A stretch of DNA of 30,125 nt from JAJPXC01 sp964562375 (lineage in GTDB: Bacteria; Bacteroidota; Bacteroidia; Bacteroidales; Muribaculaceae). A program made the position numbers and the translations under genes. Below are positions 16,016-22,522 of this stretch, one piece after another. The DNA lies in assembly GCA_964562375.1 (NCBI GenBank), contig CAZLSW010000035.1, positions 1 to 30,125 on the forward strand, in the 5' to 3' direction. Each line of letters begins with the position of its first letter. Within the stretch, counting starts at the first letter, position 1. The notes under the pieces are model-generated. The model was given only the letters and a program-made list of their open reading frames with translations, was not told where the DNA came from and searched no databases.

Positions 16016-19000
16016 TTGTGGTGTGGGTCGACGAGAACGGCGTTCGGTTTCCTACTCTCCCACAAGAAGGGCGACCTTATCGGAGTGTTCCACCGTGAGG
16101 GTATAGGAGGGATAGATTTGGTATGGGGTGACCGCTCCATGAATATGGGATTTGACCATATTATCGACAAGCATGTGGAACAAACCCCCGATTTCAGGAC
16201 GGCCCAAGAGGCGGCGGATGTGATAACCGACGTGATAAACAATGGCGAGCTGGTCAAGGATGACGAGTATCATTATGAGATAGTCAAGGATGGCTATATC
16301 GTGTCAATACGTAAAGCTTTTGACGGTACAAAAAAGAATTGGGTGGTAACTTCGTTCAAGTTACGCGAGCCCAATTCTAAGAAGCCGTCCGGCGCCACCC
16401 CTTCATCCGCTGGCGCCGTTGAAGGGAGCACGGATGTCGCTCCCGACGGTAATAAGGTCGGTGGAGGCAAAGATACGACTTCGCCGCAAGAAAAACAAGC
16501 GGGGGAGGAAAAGAGTTCGGTTTCGGAGGGATTGGGGGCTTTGCTGAAGGCAAAGGGCGACGACGGCGTGGCGGGGTCGGAGGCGTCGAAGCGGGCGCGT
16601 GAGAATGCGCGCAAGACGTTGGAGTTGACGTTGGCCGATATAGACAAGGATATCGAGAAACAACAAGGGGTTGTTGACAAGAACGTGTCGTTGCGCGACA
16701 AGAAAGCCCTCGAGAAGCAGGCGAAGGCCCGCAAGGAGTTGAAGGCTTTGGAGGCTGAGCGGGCGCGGTTCCAGGCTATGCTCGACGAGCTGGGGGTGTT
16801 GGAGAAAGAGGAGACAAAGGCGAAGAGCACCGAGGTCGAGGAGAAAAACGAGACCGGCGAGACCAACGACGAGCAACCCGCCGATAACTCGGCGGCCACG
16901 GAACCGCCCTTGGGGAGCGACCAGGAGGGGGCTGAGCCACAATCGGCGGAGGAGGAGATTCCCGAGGAGCACCTTGACACGCCGGCCAACGCGAGGGCGA
17001 GGGGGAAACGCCGTTGGCGCGGACAGGTGTACACGCGGCAAGGCGAGGTGGATATGATTCTTGGGAAGGAGACAGGCGTGAAATTCTCGGACAAGGACAC
17101 TCCGACCGGGCATTACGCGATTATCGACGCGTCAAACTTGCAACCGTCGCATATCCAGGGGGAGAAGAATCCCATGCACTTCATTGACGAGGCTCAGCCC
17201 AAGAACCGCGCCGAGAAGATATCGGCGGCCAAAGAGATAAACGCGGCCAAGGATTTGCGTTACGAGGAGATAACCGAGGGGGTAACGGCTTACGCCGGCA
17301 CGCCCACGGTGAACGCTCGCGGCGAGGCTATCCAAGGGAACAACCGCGCGGCGATATTCCGTTACCTCTATGAGAACTCCGAGTTAGCGGAGGAGCAAGA
17401 GGGGTATCGCGACTACCTGCGAAAGAACGCCGGGAGATGGGGTTTGACAGCCGAGCAAATAGACCAGGTGGCGAATCCCGTGCTTGTGCGCCTGGTTGAC
17501 GTGGACGACAACGAGGCGATACGCCTGGGGCAGTTCACCTCGGCGCACACCGAGACTGGCGGCATTCAACGCATAGACCCTAAACGCACGGCGAAACTGC
17601 TGACGCAAAAAGGCTTCATGGAGGATTTTTGCCGCCGTTTGATGGGTGATAACGAGGACGAGGGGGTGACGTTGATGCAGTTGATCGACCTCAACGGCAA
17701 GGTCGCCGCGGAGTTGGAGAAAGCCAACGAGGCCGACGCGCGACTCGCCGACACCACGCGGGAACTCGCCGCCACCAAGGAGACGCTTGTCATCACCGAG
17801 GAGAGCCTCGCCGAGTTGACCCAAACCTACAACGAGCTTGTGGAGAAAGTAGAGCCTTTGCAGGAGGATTCCGACTGGCTGGCGTTCGTCACCTCCGCGC
17901 AGGCGATGATTGGCTTGCCAGACGTGGAGTTCGACATTTCCGACCGCTCGGAGTTCCGGGAGCAGATGGGCTACTCAAAGGCGTTCTTGAATTGGTGGCA
18001 ATCGGAGGACGGAGGCACCACGCCTTTCATAGAGTATGACGAGGACACGGCGTTGGCGATGAAGTACTGCCCGAAAATCGACTACAGCGAGAAGGAATAC
18101 GTCTGCCCGCAGATGTTCAAGGGCATGGAATCACTGACCAACATACCCCCGGGTTTCGACCTGTCAAAGGCCACCGATTGTTCCTACGCGTTCTACAATT
18201 GCAAATCCTTGAAATGCGACCTTACCGTGGACGTTTCCAGCGCAACGGATATATCATGTATGTTCTACCGCTGTCACTACAATAATTATTCACACTCAAC
18301 GCTCATTATATTGGGCATGGAGAACGTTGAAACATGGAATCAGCTTTTCTATGAAGCCATAGGCTTTGAGACTATTATCGTCAAGGGATTCACTTCCAAG
18401 GTGGTGCGCCCTTTTAATACACAAGACGAAACATGGAATCAGCTTTTCTATGAAGCCATAGGCTTTGAGACTATTATCGTCAAGGGATTCTCTTCCAAGG
18501 TGGTGCGCCCTTTTAATACACAAGACAATACTTGGTTTAATCTCCAAAACTGCAAATATTTGGCATGGATTGGTGATATGGCCAACATTGTGGATTTCGG
18601 GTGGTCTTTGATGGCTTTTGGTCAGCAAAGGGCCAACGAGCGTCCAAAGCTCGATTTCAGACTCGCCGAGAATATGCCCCATAAACTACACTTCAATAAC
18701 TCCATACAATGGAACGGCATAGTGGATACCGATGACCTGTTGGGTTTCCCATGGGACCATGTGGGCTATCTATCCAATATGTTCCAGGAGTGTCCATATC
18801 TCAAGCGGGCTGGCGATTTACCCCTGACCGACGCGTATTATACCGTCACCATGTTTCAAGGTTGTTCTGCCTTGGAAACTGTGGGTAACGTAACCTTGCC
18901 GCAAGCCGCAATTAGAACACACCAGATGTTTTACAACTGCACAGCCTTGGAGCGAGTAGAGTCCGTGACTTTTGGTTACACATACTCCTCGTCTTCCGAA

Positions 19001-19303
19001 GCCATGTTTTACAACTGCAACGCCCTCAAATATTGCGTACTCAACAACCTCGGCCAATCGGCGAGCGATTCCACGATATACGTCCGCATGGTGGCCAAGA
19101 ACTGGGGCGCGGATTCTGAAGAGGCCCTGCAGAGCCTCGTTGATTCCTTTGTGAATCGGACTTTCGACCGAGTGTACGCGGGCTTTACCACCGCTTGCAC
19201 GGTTTACATCCATGCCGACCAGCTCGCCAGACTCACCGACGAGCAGAAAGCCCAAGCTACTGCCAAGGGATTCACCCTCACAAGCGTCACCACCAATTAT
19301 TAA
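16016..19303 (+). CDS. Phage polyvalent-type protein: PBECR-like nuclease and DdrB/ParB-like domain joined to a tail-fibre-like DUF285 region
   Basis: About 1095 residues; the true start is uncertain. Residues about 15-117 resemble the phage Barnase-EndoU-ColicinE5/D-RelE-like (PBECR) nuclease domain of phage polyvalent proteins: KKGDLIGVFHREGIGGIDLVWGD, FDHIIDKH with His48 and His53, and KNWVVTSF. A Lys/Glu-rich coiled coil follows (about 185-270). Residues about 335-530 resemble the DdrB-like ParB superfamily domain: HYAIIDASNLQPSH, VNARGEAIQGNNRA and NPVLVRLVDVDDNEAIRLGQ. From codon 551 the sequence becomes a coiled coil and then BspA/DUF285-type repeats (MFYNCTALERVESV), ending in a module with SLVDSFVNRTFDR and ARLTDEQKAQATAKGFTL that is homologous to the protein at 20315. 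A 99-bp tandem duplication lies inside. It may be a genuine fusion or a decay product of a prophage. Confidence 0.72.
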   Translation: MWCGSTRTAFGFLLSHKKGDLIGVFHREGIGGIDLVWGDRSMNMGFDHIIDKHVEQTPDFRTAQEAADVITDVINNGELVKDDEYHYEIVKDGYIVSIRKAFDGTKKNWVVTSFKLREPNSKKPSGATPSSAGAVEGSTDVAPDGNKVGGGKDTTSPQEKQAGEEKSSVSEGLGALLKAKGDDGVAGSEASKRARENARKTLELTLADIDKDIEKQQGVVDKNVSLRDKKALEKQAKARKELKALEAERARFQAMLDELGVLEKEETKAKSTEVEEKNETGETNDEQPADNSAATEPPLGSDQEGAEPQSAEEEIPEEHLDTPANARARGKRRWRGQVYTRQGEVDMILGKETGVKFSDKDTPTGHYAIIDASNLQPSHIQGEKNPMHFIDEAQPKNRAEKISAAKEINAAKDLRYEEITEGVTAYAGTPTVNARGEAIQGNNRAAIFRYLYENSELAEEQEGYRDYLRKNAGRWGLTAEQIDQVANPVLVRLVDVDDNEAIRLGQFTSAHTETGGIQRIDPKRTAKLLTQKGFMEDFCRRLMGDNEDEGVTLMQLIDLNGKVAAELEKANEADARLADTTRELAATKETLVITEESLAELTQTYNELVEKVEPLQEDSDWLAFVTSAQAMIGLPDVEFDISDRSEFREQMGYSKAFLNWWQSEDGGTTPFIEYDEDTALAMKYCPKIDYSEKEYVCPQMFKGMESLTNIPPGFDLSKATDCSYAFYNCKSLKCDLTVDVSSATDISCMFYRCHYNNYSHSTLIILGMENVETWNQLFYEAIGFETIIVKGFTSKVVRPFNTQDETWNQLFYEAIGFETIIVKGFSSKVVRPFNTQDNTWFNLQNCKYLAWIGDMANIVDFGWSLMAFGQQRANERPKLDFRLAENMPHKLHFNNSIQWNGIVDTDDLLGFPWDHVGYLSNMFQECPYLKRAGDLPLTDAYYTVTMFQGCSALETVGNVTLPQAAIRTHQMFYNCTALERVESVTFGYTYSSSSEAMFYNCNALKYCVLNNLGQSASDSTIYVRMVAKNWGADSEEALQSLVDSFVNRTFDRVYAGFTTACTVYIHADQLARLTDEQKAQATAKGFTLTSVTTNY
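18329..18526 (+). repeat. 99-bp tandem duplication inside the tail-fibre-like region
   Basis: Positions 18329-18427 and 18428-18526 are identical except for one base, which changes a Thr to a Ser. Each copy encodes 33 residues beginning ETWNQLFYEAIGFETIIVKG. The frame is kept, and the unit equals one or two DUF285 repeats. Confidence 0.95.
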
Positions 19304-19323
19304 CGTTTATGGTTCCCCGATTG

Positions 19324-19731
19324 TCATACTGCTTGCAATCCCGCGCCAATCTCGCGGATGGCCGAAAGTATCGTCTCTTCACGATGGCGGGACGGTTTTT
19401 TGACCCCGCTGATGTAGGCGGCCAGCAGGCTTTGCGCCATTCCAAGACGACGCGCCACCGCAGAGGCGTTAAGCTCGGGATGTTCCATAAACACTCGGTA
19501 AAGGCGGTTGTCGGGCTTTTGGGCGAAGAACCCGTCGAAACTCAAATCCTCGTCAAGGAGCGGCCAATGTATTCCCGAATAACTGACCGTGTACTCGGCG
19601 ATTTGCTCGGGCGTGGCACCCACAAACCCAGCGTAATCGGCGAATCGCTCGCAAGCCTCGCGCCCGTCGGCAAGGCGCACCCACACCTCTTTGTCGGTGA
19701 GCCAAATCTTCGTAATGTCGTCGCGTGTCAT
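19324..19731 (-). CDS. DUF2442 protein with C-terminal HTH
   Basis: A 135-residue protein. The N-terminal half (KIWLTDKEVWVRLADGREACERFADY) is a DUF2442 domain. The C-terminal half (NASAVARRLGMAQSLLAAYISGVKKPS) is a helix-turn-helix of the XRE/lambda-repressor type. In this family the HTH form accompanies a DUF4160 protein, and such pairs are regarded as toxin-antitoxin-like modules; the DNA-binding member is the likely antitoxin and autoregulator. It starts 3 nt after the DUF4160 stop, so the two are coupled. It lies opposite to the phage genes on both sides, as cargo modules often do. TA activity has not been shown here. Confidence 0.85.
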   Translation of the reverse strand: MTRDDITKIWLTDKEVWVRLADGREACERFADYAGFVGATPEQIAEYTVSYSGIHWPLLDEDLSFDGFFAQKPDNRLYRVFMEHPELNASAVARRLGMAQSLLAAYISGVKKPSRHREETILSAIREIGAGLQAV

Positions 19732-19734
19732 AAT

Positions 19735-19974
19735 TTATTTGCTTTTGTTAAAGTAGCGATTCCAATGGTTGATTACGCCCTCGGCATTTTCTTGGATAAG
19801 GCCCTCAATGGCCTTTATCTCGGCGGGAGTAAACCCGTGGTTATAGACCTTGGCCAAAGGGGTTACTTGATATTTCGCCTCGGCGCCGCCCTTCGCGATA
19901 TGAACGTGAACAGACGTATGTTCGTTCGAGTAGAAATAAAACCGATAACCGTCAATCGTAAATATCGTGGGCAT
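19735..19974 (-). CDS. DUF4160 protein, likely partner of the DUF2442-HTH protein
   Basis: A 79-residue DUF4160 protein: MPTIFTIDGYRFYFYSNEH, then HVHIAKGGAEAKYQV, and a C-terminal helix with IKAIEGLIQENAEGVINHW. The family is small and often found beside DUF2442. I choose the ATG at 19974: the family begins MPTIF, and the promoter -7 box at 19998-20005 puts the transcript start near 19990, so the TTG at 19992 would hardly be transcribed. In a toxin-antitoxin-like reading this would be the effector; its biochemical activity is not established in what I know. Confidence 0.85.
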   Translation of the reverse strand: MPTIFTIDGYRFYFYSNEHTSVHVHIAKGGAEAKYQVTPLAKVYNHGFTPAEIKAIEGLIQENAEGVINHWNRYFNKSK

Positions 19975-19997
19975 AATCAAAAAATATTTCAACTACG

Positions 19998-20029
19998 CAA
20001 ATATAGGTAATTATTTTATAACCCCACAA
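19998..20029 (-). promoter_or_regulatory. Promoter of the DUF4160/DUF2442 pair
   Basis: TATATTTG at 19998-20005 on the minus strand fits TAnnTTTG; TTG at 20027-20029 lies 21 nt upstream. The leader before the ATG at 19974 would be about 15 nt. Confidence 0.65.
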
Positions 20030-20048
20030 TAATTAACATTCTTTAGTA

Positions 20049-20312
20049 ATGGAAACATCAACCTACACAGCGAGAATCATCAAGCCCAGCGAGGGCAAGG
20101 CGATAACCCAAGCCGCTCCCGACATCCCAATCAACGAGCGCATGATAGCCCGAGGCGAGGTGTGGCTGGCCGTGACCGACGACCCCGACAACTACACCGA
20201 GATAACCGAGGAGCAAGCCAAAGCATACGAGACCGAGATTGAGGCCTATATGAAAGCCGAGCAGGAACGCCTCGAGGCCGAGCAACAAGCCGCCAACCCC
20301 AAAACCGCGTAG
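20049..20312 (+). CDS. Small phage tail-accessory-like protein
   Basis: An 87-residue acidic protein. Its first half (TARIIKPSEGKAITQ, then INERMIARGEVWLA) looks like a short beta domain seen just upstream of tail-fibre genes in Bacteroidales prophages. The second half is a Glu/Ala-rich helix that could form a coiled coil (YETEIEAYMKAEQERLEAEQ). It ends 2 nt before the next start, so it is translationally linked to the tail-fibre-like protein. I infer a baseplate or fibre-attachment role from position; there is no direct motif. Confidence 0.75.
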   Translation: METSTYTARIIKPSEGKAITQAAPDIPINERMIARGEVWLAVTDDPDNYTEITEEQAKAYETEIEAYMKAEQERLEAEQQAANPKTA

Positions 20313-20314
20313 CC

Positions 20315-21370
20315 ATGTCGTCCGACACCACCAAACCCCTCGCCACCTACGCCGACGTCCCGTTCGTGGAGCGTCAGGTGGCCGCGCGACTTTCCGAGGT
20401 GATGGCCAGCAACGACATCGACCCTCCCGAGAGCGCCGAGTGGACCGCGCAGGCGCAAGCCATCGAGGACACGATCGCGGAAATGAAAGCCGACCACGCC
20501 GAGGCCATAGCCGGCAAGGACGCGGAAATCGCCTCGCTGCAAGCCGAGGTGGACAGGCTTTCCCCCTACTATTCCACGATGTCAAACGTGAAGCAGTTGT
20601 ACAACACGTTTTACAGCGCGGGAACGTCCTTGACCGAGGTGACCATCTATTGCCCCAACGCCACCTCCATGCAATACGCCTTCAAGTATTCCTACGTCCA
20701 AAAGGTTAAAGGATATTATGGCGGAACCTCAATGCAATACGCTTTCCAATATGCTTACGCCACCAGCATAGACCTGTCTGAACTTGAGGCCCCTAACCTC
20801 ACTGCGTTCACCTACGTTTTCCAATACGCCCAAAAGGTCAAGACCATTAACGCGGGTTCCCTTGTCACGGCCAAAACCACATCACTCAGTTACGCTTTCT
20901 ACGGCACTTCGATAGTGGAGACATTGGATATATCGTGTTGGGACACATCTGGTGTTACCAACTTCGGCTACTTGTTCTACAACTGTAACAACCTAAAATA
21001 CGTCATCGGAACATTGTCGGTAGAAGCACTTTCTTCGACCTCGACCTCCTATTGGAACAACTACGCAATGTATTCAGTGACAAAACTGCGCCGCATCCAC
21101 ATCAAGGGTATCGGCACCAAGAGCGCGGTCACCTCGTTCCGAGCCGTAGCCACCAACTGGGGATACGAGGACGGCACGGAGGCCGACGAGGGCAACCTTC
21201 GGTCGCTGGTCGATTCCTTGGTGAACGACACTTACGACCGCGCCTCGGCTGGCTATTCCACCTGCACGCTCTACCTGCACGCCAACTGCGCGGCGCGGCT
21301 CACCACCGAGCAGAAAGCGGCGATAACGGCCAAGGGCTACACCATCAGCACGGTCAGCACCTCCTATTGA
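20315..21370 (+). CDS. Tail-fibre-like DUF285/BspA-type repeat protein
   Basis: A 351-residue protein without a signal peptide. Residues about 40-85 form a coiled coil (DTIAEMKADHAEAIAGKDAE and onwards). DUF285-type repeats follow, rich in Tyr, Thr and Ser, for example TSMQYAFKYSYVQKVKG, SLSYAFYGTSIVETLDIS and NFGYLFYNCNNLKYVIG. The C-terminal 75 residues (ATNWGYEDG, SLVDSLVNDTYDR, CAARLTTEQKAAITAKGYT) match the end of the fusion protein at 16016. Cytoplasmic, coiled-coil-led repeat proteins of this kind are frequent at tail-fibre positions in Bacteroides phages, so adhesion to a host cell is the likely job. No reverse transcriptase is near, so there is no sign of a diversity-generating retroelement. 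Confidence 0.78.
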   Translation: MSSDTTKPLATYADVPFVERQVAARLSEVMASNDIDPPESAEWTAQAQAIEDTIAEMKADHAEAIAGKDAEIASLQAEVDRLSPYYSTMSNVKQLYNTFYSAGTSLTEVTIYCPNATSMQYAFKYSYVQKVKGYYGGTSMQYAFQYAYATSIDLSELEAPNLTAFTYVFQYAQKVKTINAGSLVTAKTTSLSYAFYGTSIVETLDISCWDTSGVTNFGYLFYNCNNLKYVIGTLSVEALSSTSTSYWNNYAMYSVTKLRRIHIKGIGTKSAVTSFRAVATNWGYEDGTEADEGNLRSLVDSLVNDTYDRASAGYSTCTLYLHANCAARLTTEQKAAITAKGYTISTVSTSY

Positions 21371-21455
21371 ACCGCAGAGGAAACACCCCTACCGACATCG
21401 GCACTTAGTAGCAGTGATAATGATTGGTTTATTTTGAGTTATCTCTTTTCCCGAG

Positions 21456-21491
21456 ATGCGGGTTGCCCGAGAGGGTAGCCCGCATTATTTT
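21456..21491 (+). terminator. Terminator of the tail-fibre-like operon
   Basis: A 13-bp stem including two G-U pairs (ATGCGGGTTGCCC with GGGTAGCCCGCAT) and a GAGA tetraloop, followed by TATTTTG. It lies 85 nt after the stop at 21370. Confidence 0.85.
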
Positions 21492-21511
21492 GAAAAAATC
21501 TTGCCAAAAAG

Positions 21512-21542
21512 TTGCGTATAATGAATTTATTACTTATCTTTG
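21512..21542 (+). promoter_or_regulatory. Strong Bacteroidota promoter for the structured leader and DUF5053 gene
   Basis: A TTG at 21512-21514, a 20-nt spacer and TATCTTTG at 21535-21542 match the -33/-7 consensus closely. Transcription should start near 21549. Confidence 0.8.
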
Positions 21543-21596
21543 TGCTACGATAATTAACTGAGTTTTCACTTAAAACAGAAAGGAGGTGTATTATAA

Positions 21597-21698
21597 ATGA
21601 GTTATGAGAAAAGGTTGATTTTTATGATTTTCAACCTGCTTGACCTTATTGAAAATCGGCAAAATCAACCTATCATCGCCCAAATCAGGGGACTCTAA
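21597..21698 (+). CDS. Possible 33-residue micro-protein
   Basis: An ATG at 21597 is preceded, with 8 nt spacing, by AAAGGAGGTG (21579-21588), a near-perfect Shine-Dalgarno site. Such sites are rare in Bacteroidota, so this one argues for real translation. The peptide begins MSYEKRLIFMIFNLLDLIEN and ends in IAQIRGL; its first half is an amphipathic or membrane-active helix with charged ends. The coding region overlaps the long hairpin described for the RNA, so either the helix regulates the ORF or the ORF is fortuitous. No family is recognised. Confidence 0.45.
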   Translation: MSYEKRLIFMIFNLLDLIENRQNQPIIAQIRGL

Positions 21699-21758
21699 TA
21701 CGCATTGTTGGAGTTAATGCCGTAGCCCCTTGAGACGTTGAATAAACGTTATTAAACG

Positions 21759-21778
21759 CCCCCGATTTAGGTCGGGGG
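21759..21778 (+). terminator. Terminator or attenuator hairpin before the DUF5053 gene
   Basis: CCCCCGA and TCGGGGG form a 7-bp stem with a 6-nt loop, followed by CAAATTTACC. The T-run is weak, so termination may be partial. It lies 23 nt before the DUF5053 ATG, a place suited to attenuation. Confidence 0.55.
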
Positions 21779-21801
21779 CAAATTTACCTCAAAATATCAA
21801 T

Positions 21802-22125
21802 ATGGCAAAATATCAAGGAAAGAAAAAACTCATGGACCCCGAGCGTTACGAGAGCCTTCGGGAAATTAACATGGCCAGCAAACAATCGGCGTTGACAATC
21901 GCAATGGCCGAGTTGAACGGAATTATAAACAAGTCGCAATTCGCCCGAGACTACTTCGGTAAGAGCCAAGGCTGGCTGTCCCAACGCTTGCACGGGAACC
22001 TCGTGTTTGACAAGGCGGCGACGTTCAAGCCCGAGGAATATCGCCAATTCACCGACGGGATGCGCGACCTCGCCAAACGGCTGGCCACCCTTGCCGACGA
22101 GATTGACGCCGCTCCTATAATTTAG
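21802..22125 (+). CDS. DUF5053 family protein
   Basis: A 107-residue protein (starts MAKYQGKKKLMDPERYESLR; contains SQFARDYFGKSQGWLSQRLHG and TDGMRDLAKRLATLADEID). This matches what I know as DUF5053, a small family found in Bacteroides and Prevotella prophage-like regions. The middle resembles a helix-turn-helix (INKSQFARDYFGKSQGWLSQRL), so DNA binding is plausible, but its function is unknown. It is the last gene before the tRNA attachment region and is led by the structured leader described above. Confidence 0.75.
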   Translation: MAKYQGKKKLMDPERYESLREINMASKQSALTIAMAELNGIINKSQFARDYFGKSQGWLSQRLHGNLVFDKAATFKPEEYRQFTDGMRDLAKRLATLADEIDAAPII

Positions 22126-22152
22126 GACAGGCACAAAATAGACCACTCAGAA

Positions 22153-22179
22153 AAAACACCCCCGAATTGGAGGTGTTTT
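22153..22179 (+). terminator. Terminator after the DUF5053 gene
   Basis: AAAACACC pairs with GGTGTTTT around a short inner CC/GG pairing, followed by CCTTGTTTTT. It lies 28 nt after the stop. Confidence 0.8.
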
Positions 22180-22184
22180 CCTTG

Positions 22185-22206
22185 TTTTTGCCCCGCTTTT
22201 TGCCCC
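22185..22206. repeat. Two 10-bp direct repeats beside the tRNA core, possible integrase arm sites
   Basis: TTTTTGCCCC occurs at 22185-22194 and again at 22197-22206 (12-bp period), about 35 bp inside the element from the 46-bp core. Tyrosine-integrase attachment regions often carry such short direct repeats. This is suggestive only; no integrase gene is present. Confidence 0.4.
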
Positions 22207-22239
22207 GTCGTTTTGTAAACAGCTGATTTCCAGCGGTGG

Positions 22240-22285
22240 GGGTGGTCCCACTTGGGCTTGAACCAAGGACTCCCTGATTATGAGT
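22240..22285 (-). repeat. Right arm of the 46-bp inverted repeat (3' part of the tRNA)
   Basis: Identical over 46 bp to 11294-11339 in opposite orientation. It covers the anticodon loop through the tRNA 3' end plus three bases. It bounds the island on the right. Confidence 0.92.
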
Positions 22286-22316
22286 CAGGTGCTCTAACCA
22301 ACTGAGCTATAGGACC
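22243..22316 (-). tRNA. tRNA with CAU anticodon (elongator Met or Ile2)
   Basis: A complete 74-nt cloverleaf reads on the minus strand: acceptor GGTCCTA with TGGGACC (one G-U pair), D arm GCTC/GAGC, anticodon stem CCTGA/TCAGG with loop CTCATAA, T stem CTTGG/CCAAG with loop TTCAAGC, discriminator A. The CCA end is not fully encoded (ACCC). The GACTCATAATC anticodon arm resembles the minor Ile2 tRNA, whose C34 is modified to lysidine; elongator Met is the alternative. The last 43 bases plus three flanking bases are repeated, inverted, at 11294-11339. No terminator follows directly; the hairpin beside the truncated copy looks like its lost terminator. Confidence 0.93.
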
Positions 22317-22400
22317 GTTCGACCAGCCTTTATGCGGAGTCTCGGAAGTTTAATGGTGAGTAGCTTGACGAGATTATCCGGGCGTGGACGTTTCGGAGGG

Positions 22401-22408
22401 CAAAGGTA
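22401..22408 (-). promoter_or_regulatory. Possible -7 box of the tRNA promoter
   Basis: TACCTTTG on the minus strand fits TAnnTTTG and lies 85 nt upstream of the tRNA 5' end. A clear -33 TTG is not visible. Confidence 0.45.
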
Positions 22409-22522
22409 GTGATTTTTTTCGGGATAACGTGGAGCTTTTTGTGAAGAAAGGTTAAAGAAGGGGTGATGGGATCCCGCGGTGACCCGCGGGACACGCAACC
22501 GCCAAGGAAGGGGAGGAGTGGA

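Larger units (their letters stand above)
21549..21780 (+). ncRNA. Candidate structured RNA or leader upstream of DUF5053
   Basis: From the predicted start point to a terminator-like hairpin the transcript has several consecutive helices. The first is a long two-part hairpin: an outer 11-bp stem AGGTTGATTTT (21612-21622) with AAAATCAACCT (21661-21671), a 3x3 internal loop, then a 9-bp stem GATTTTCAA (21626-21634) with TTGAAAATC (21649-21657). Next is an AGGGG/CCCCT plus CTCTAA/TTGGAG arrangement (about 21687-21733), then ACGTT/AACGT (about 21734-21748), and last a G/C-rich 7-bp hairpin CCCCCGA/TCGGGGG (21759-21778). I do not recognise a known RNA family. It may be a free small RNA, a leader of the DUF5053 gene, or the mRNA of the 33-residue ORF. 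Confidence 0.5.

Noticed and set aside
16294..17100. 268- and 236-residue minus-strand frames over the polyvalent gene
   Set aside because: Ser/Phe/Ala- or Leu/Arg-rich translations opposite a real coding region; no start signal or domain.
19195..20010. 271-residue plus-strand frame
   Set aside because: It runs antisense to the DUF2442-HTH and DUF4160 genes, which have family motifs, a promoter and tight spacing. The frame itself has no family pattern.
20315..21370. Target gene of a diversity-generating retroelement
   Set aside because: Phage fibre-like proteins can be such targets, but no reverse transcriptase, template repeat or variable-repeat copy is found in the window.
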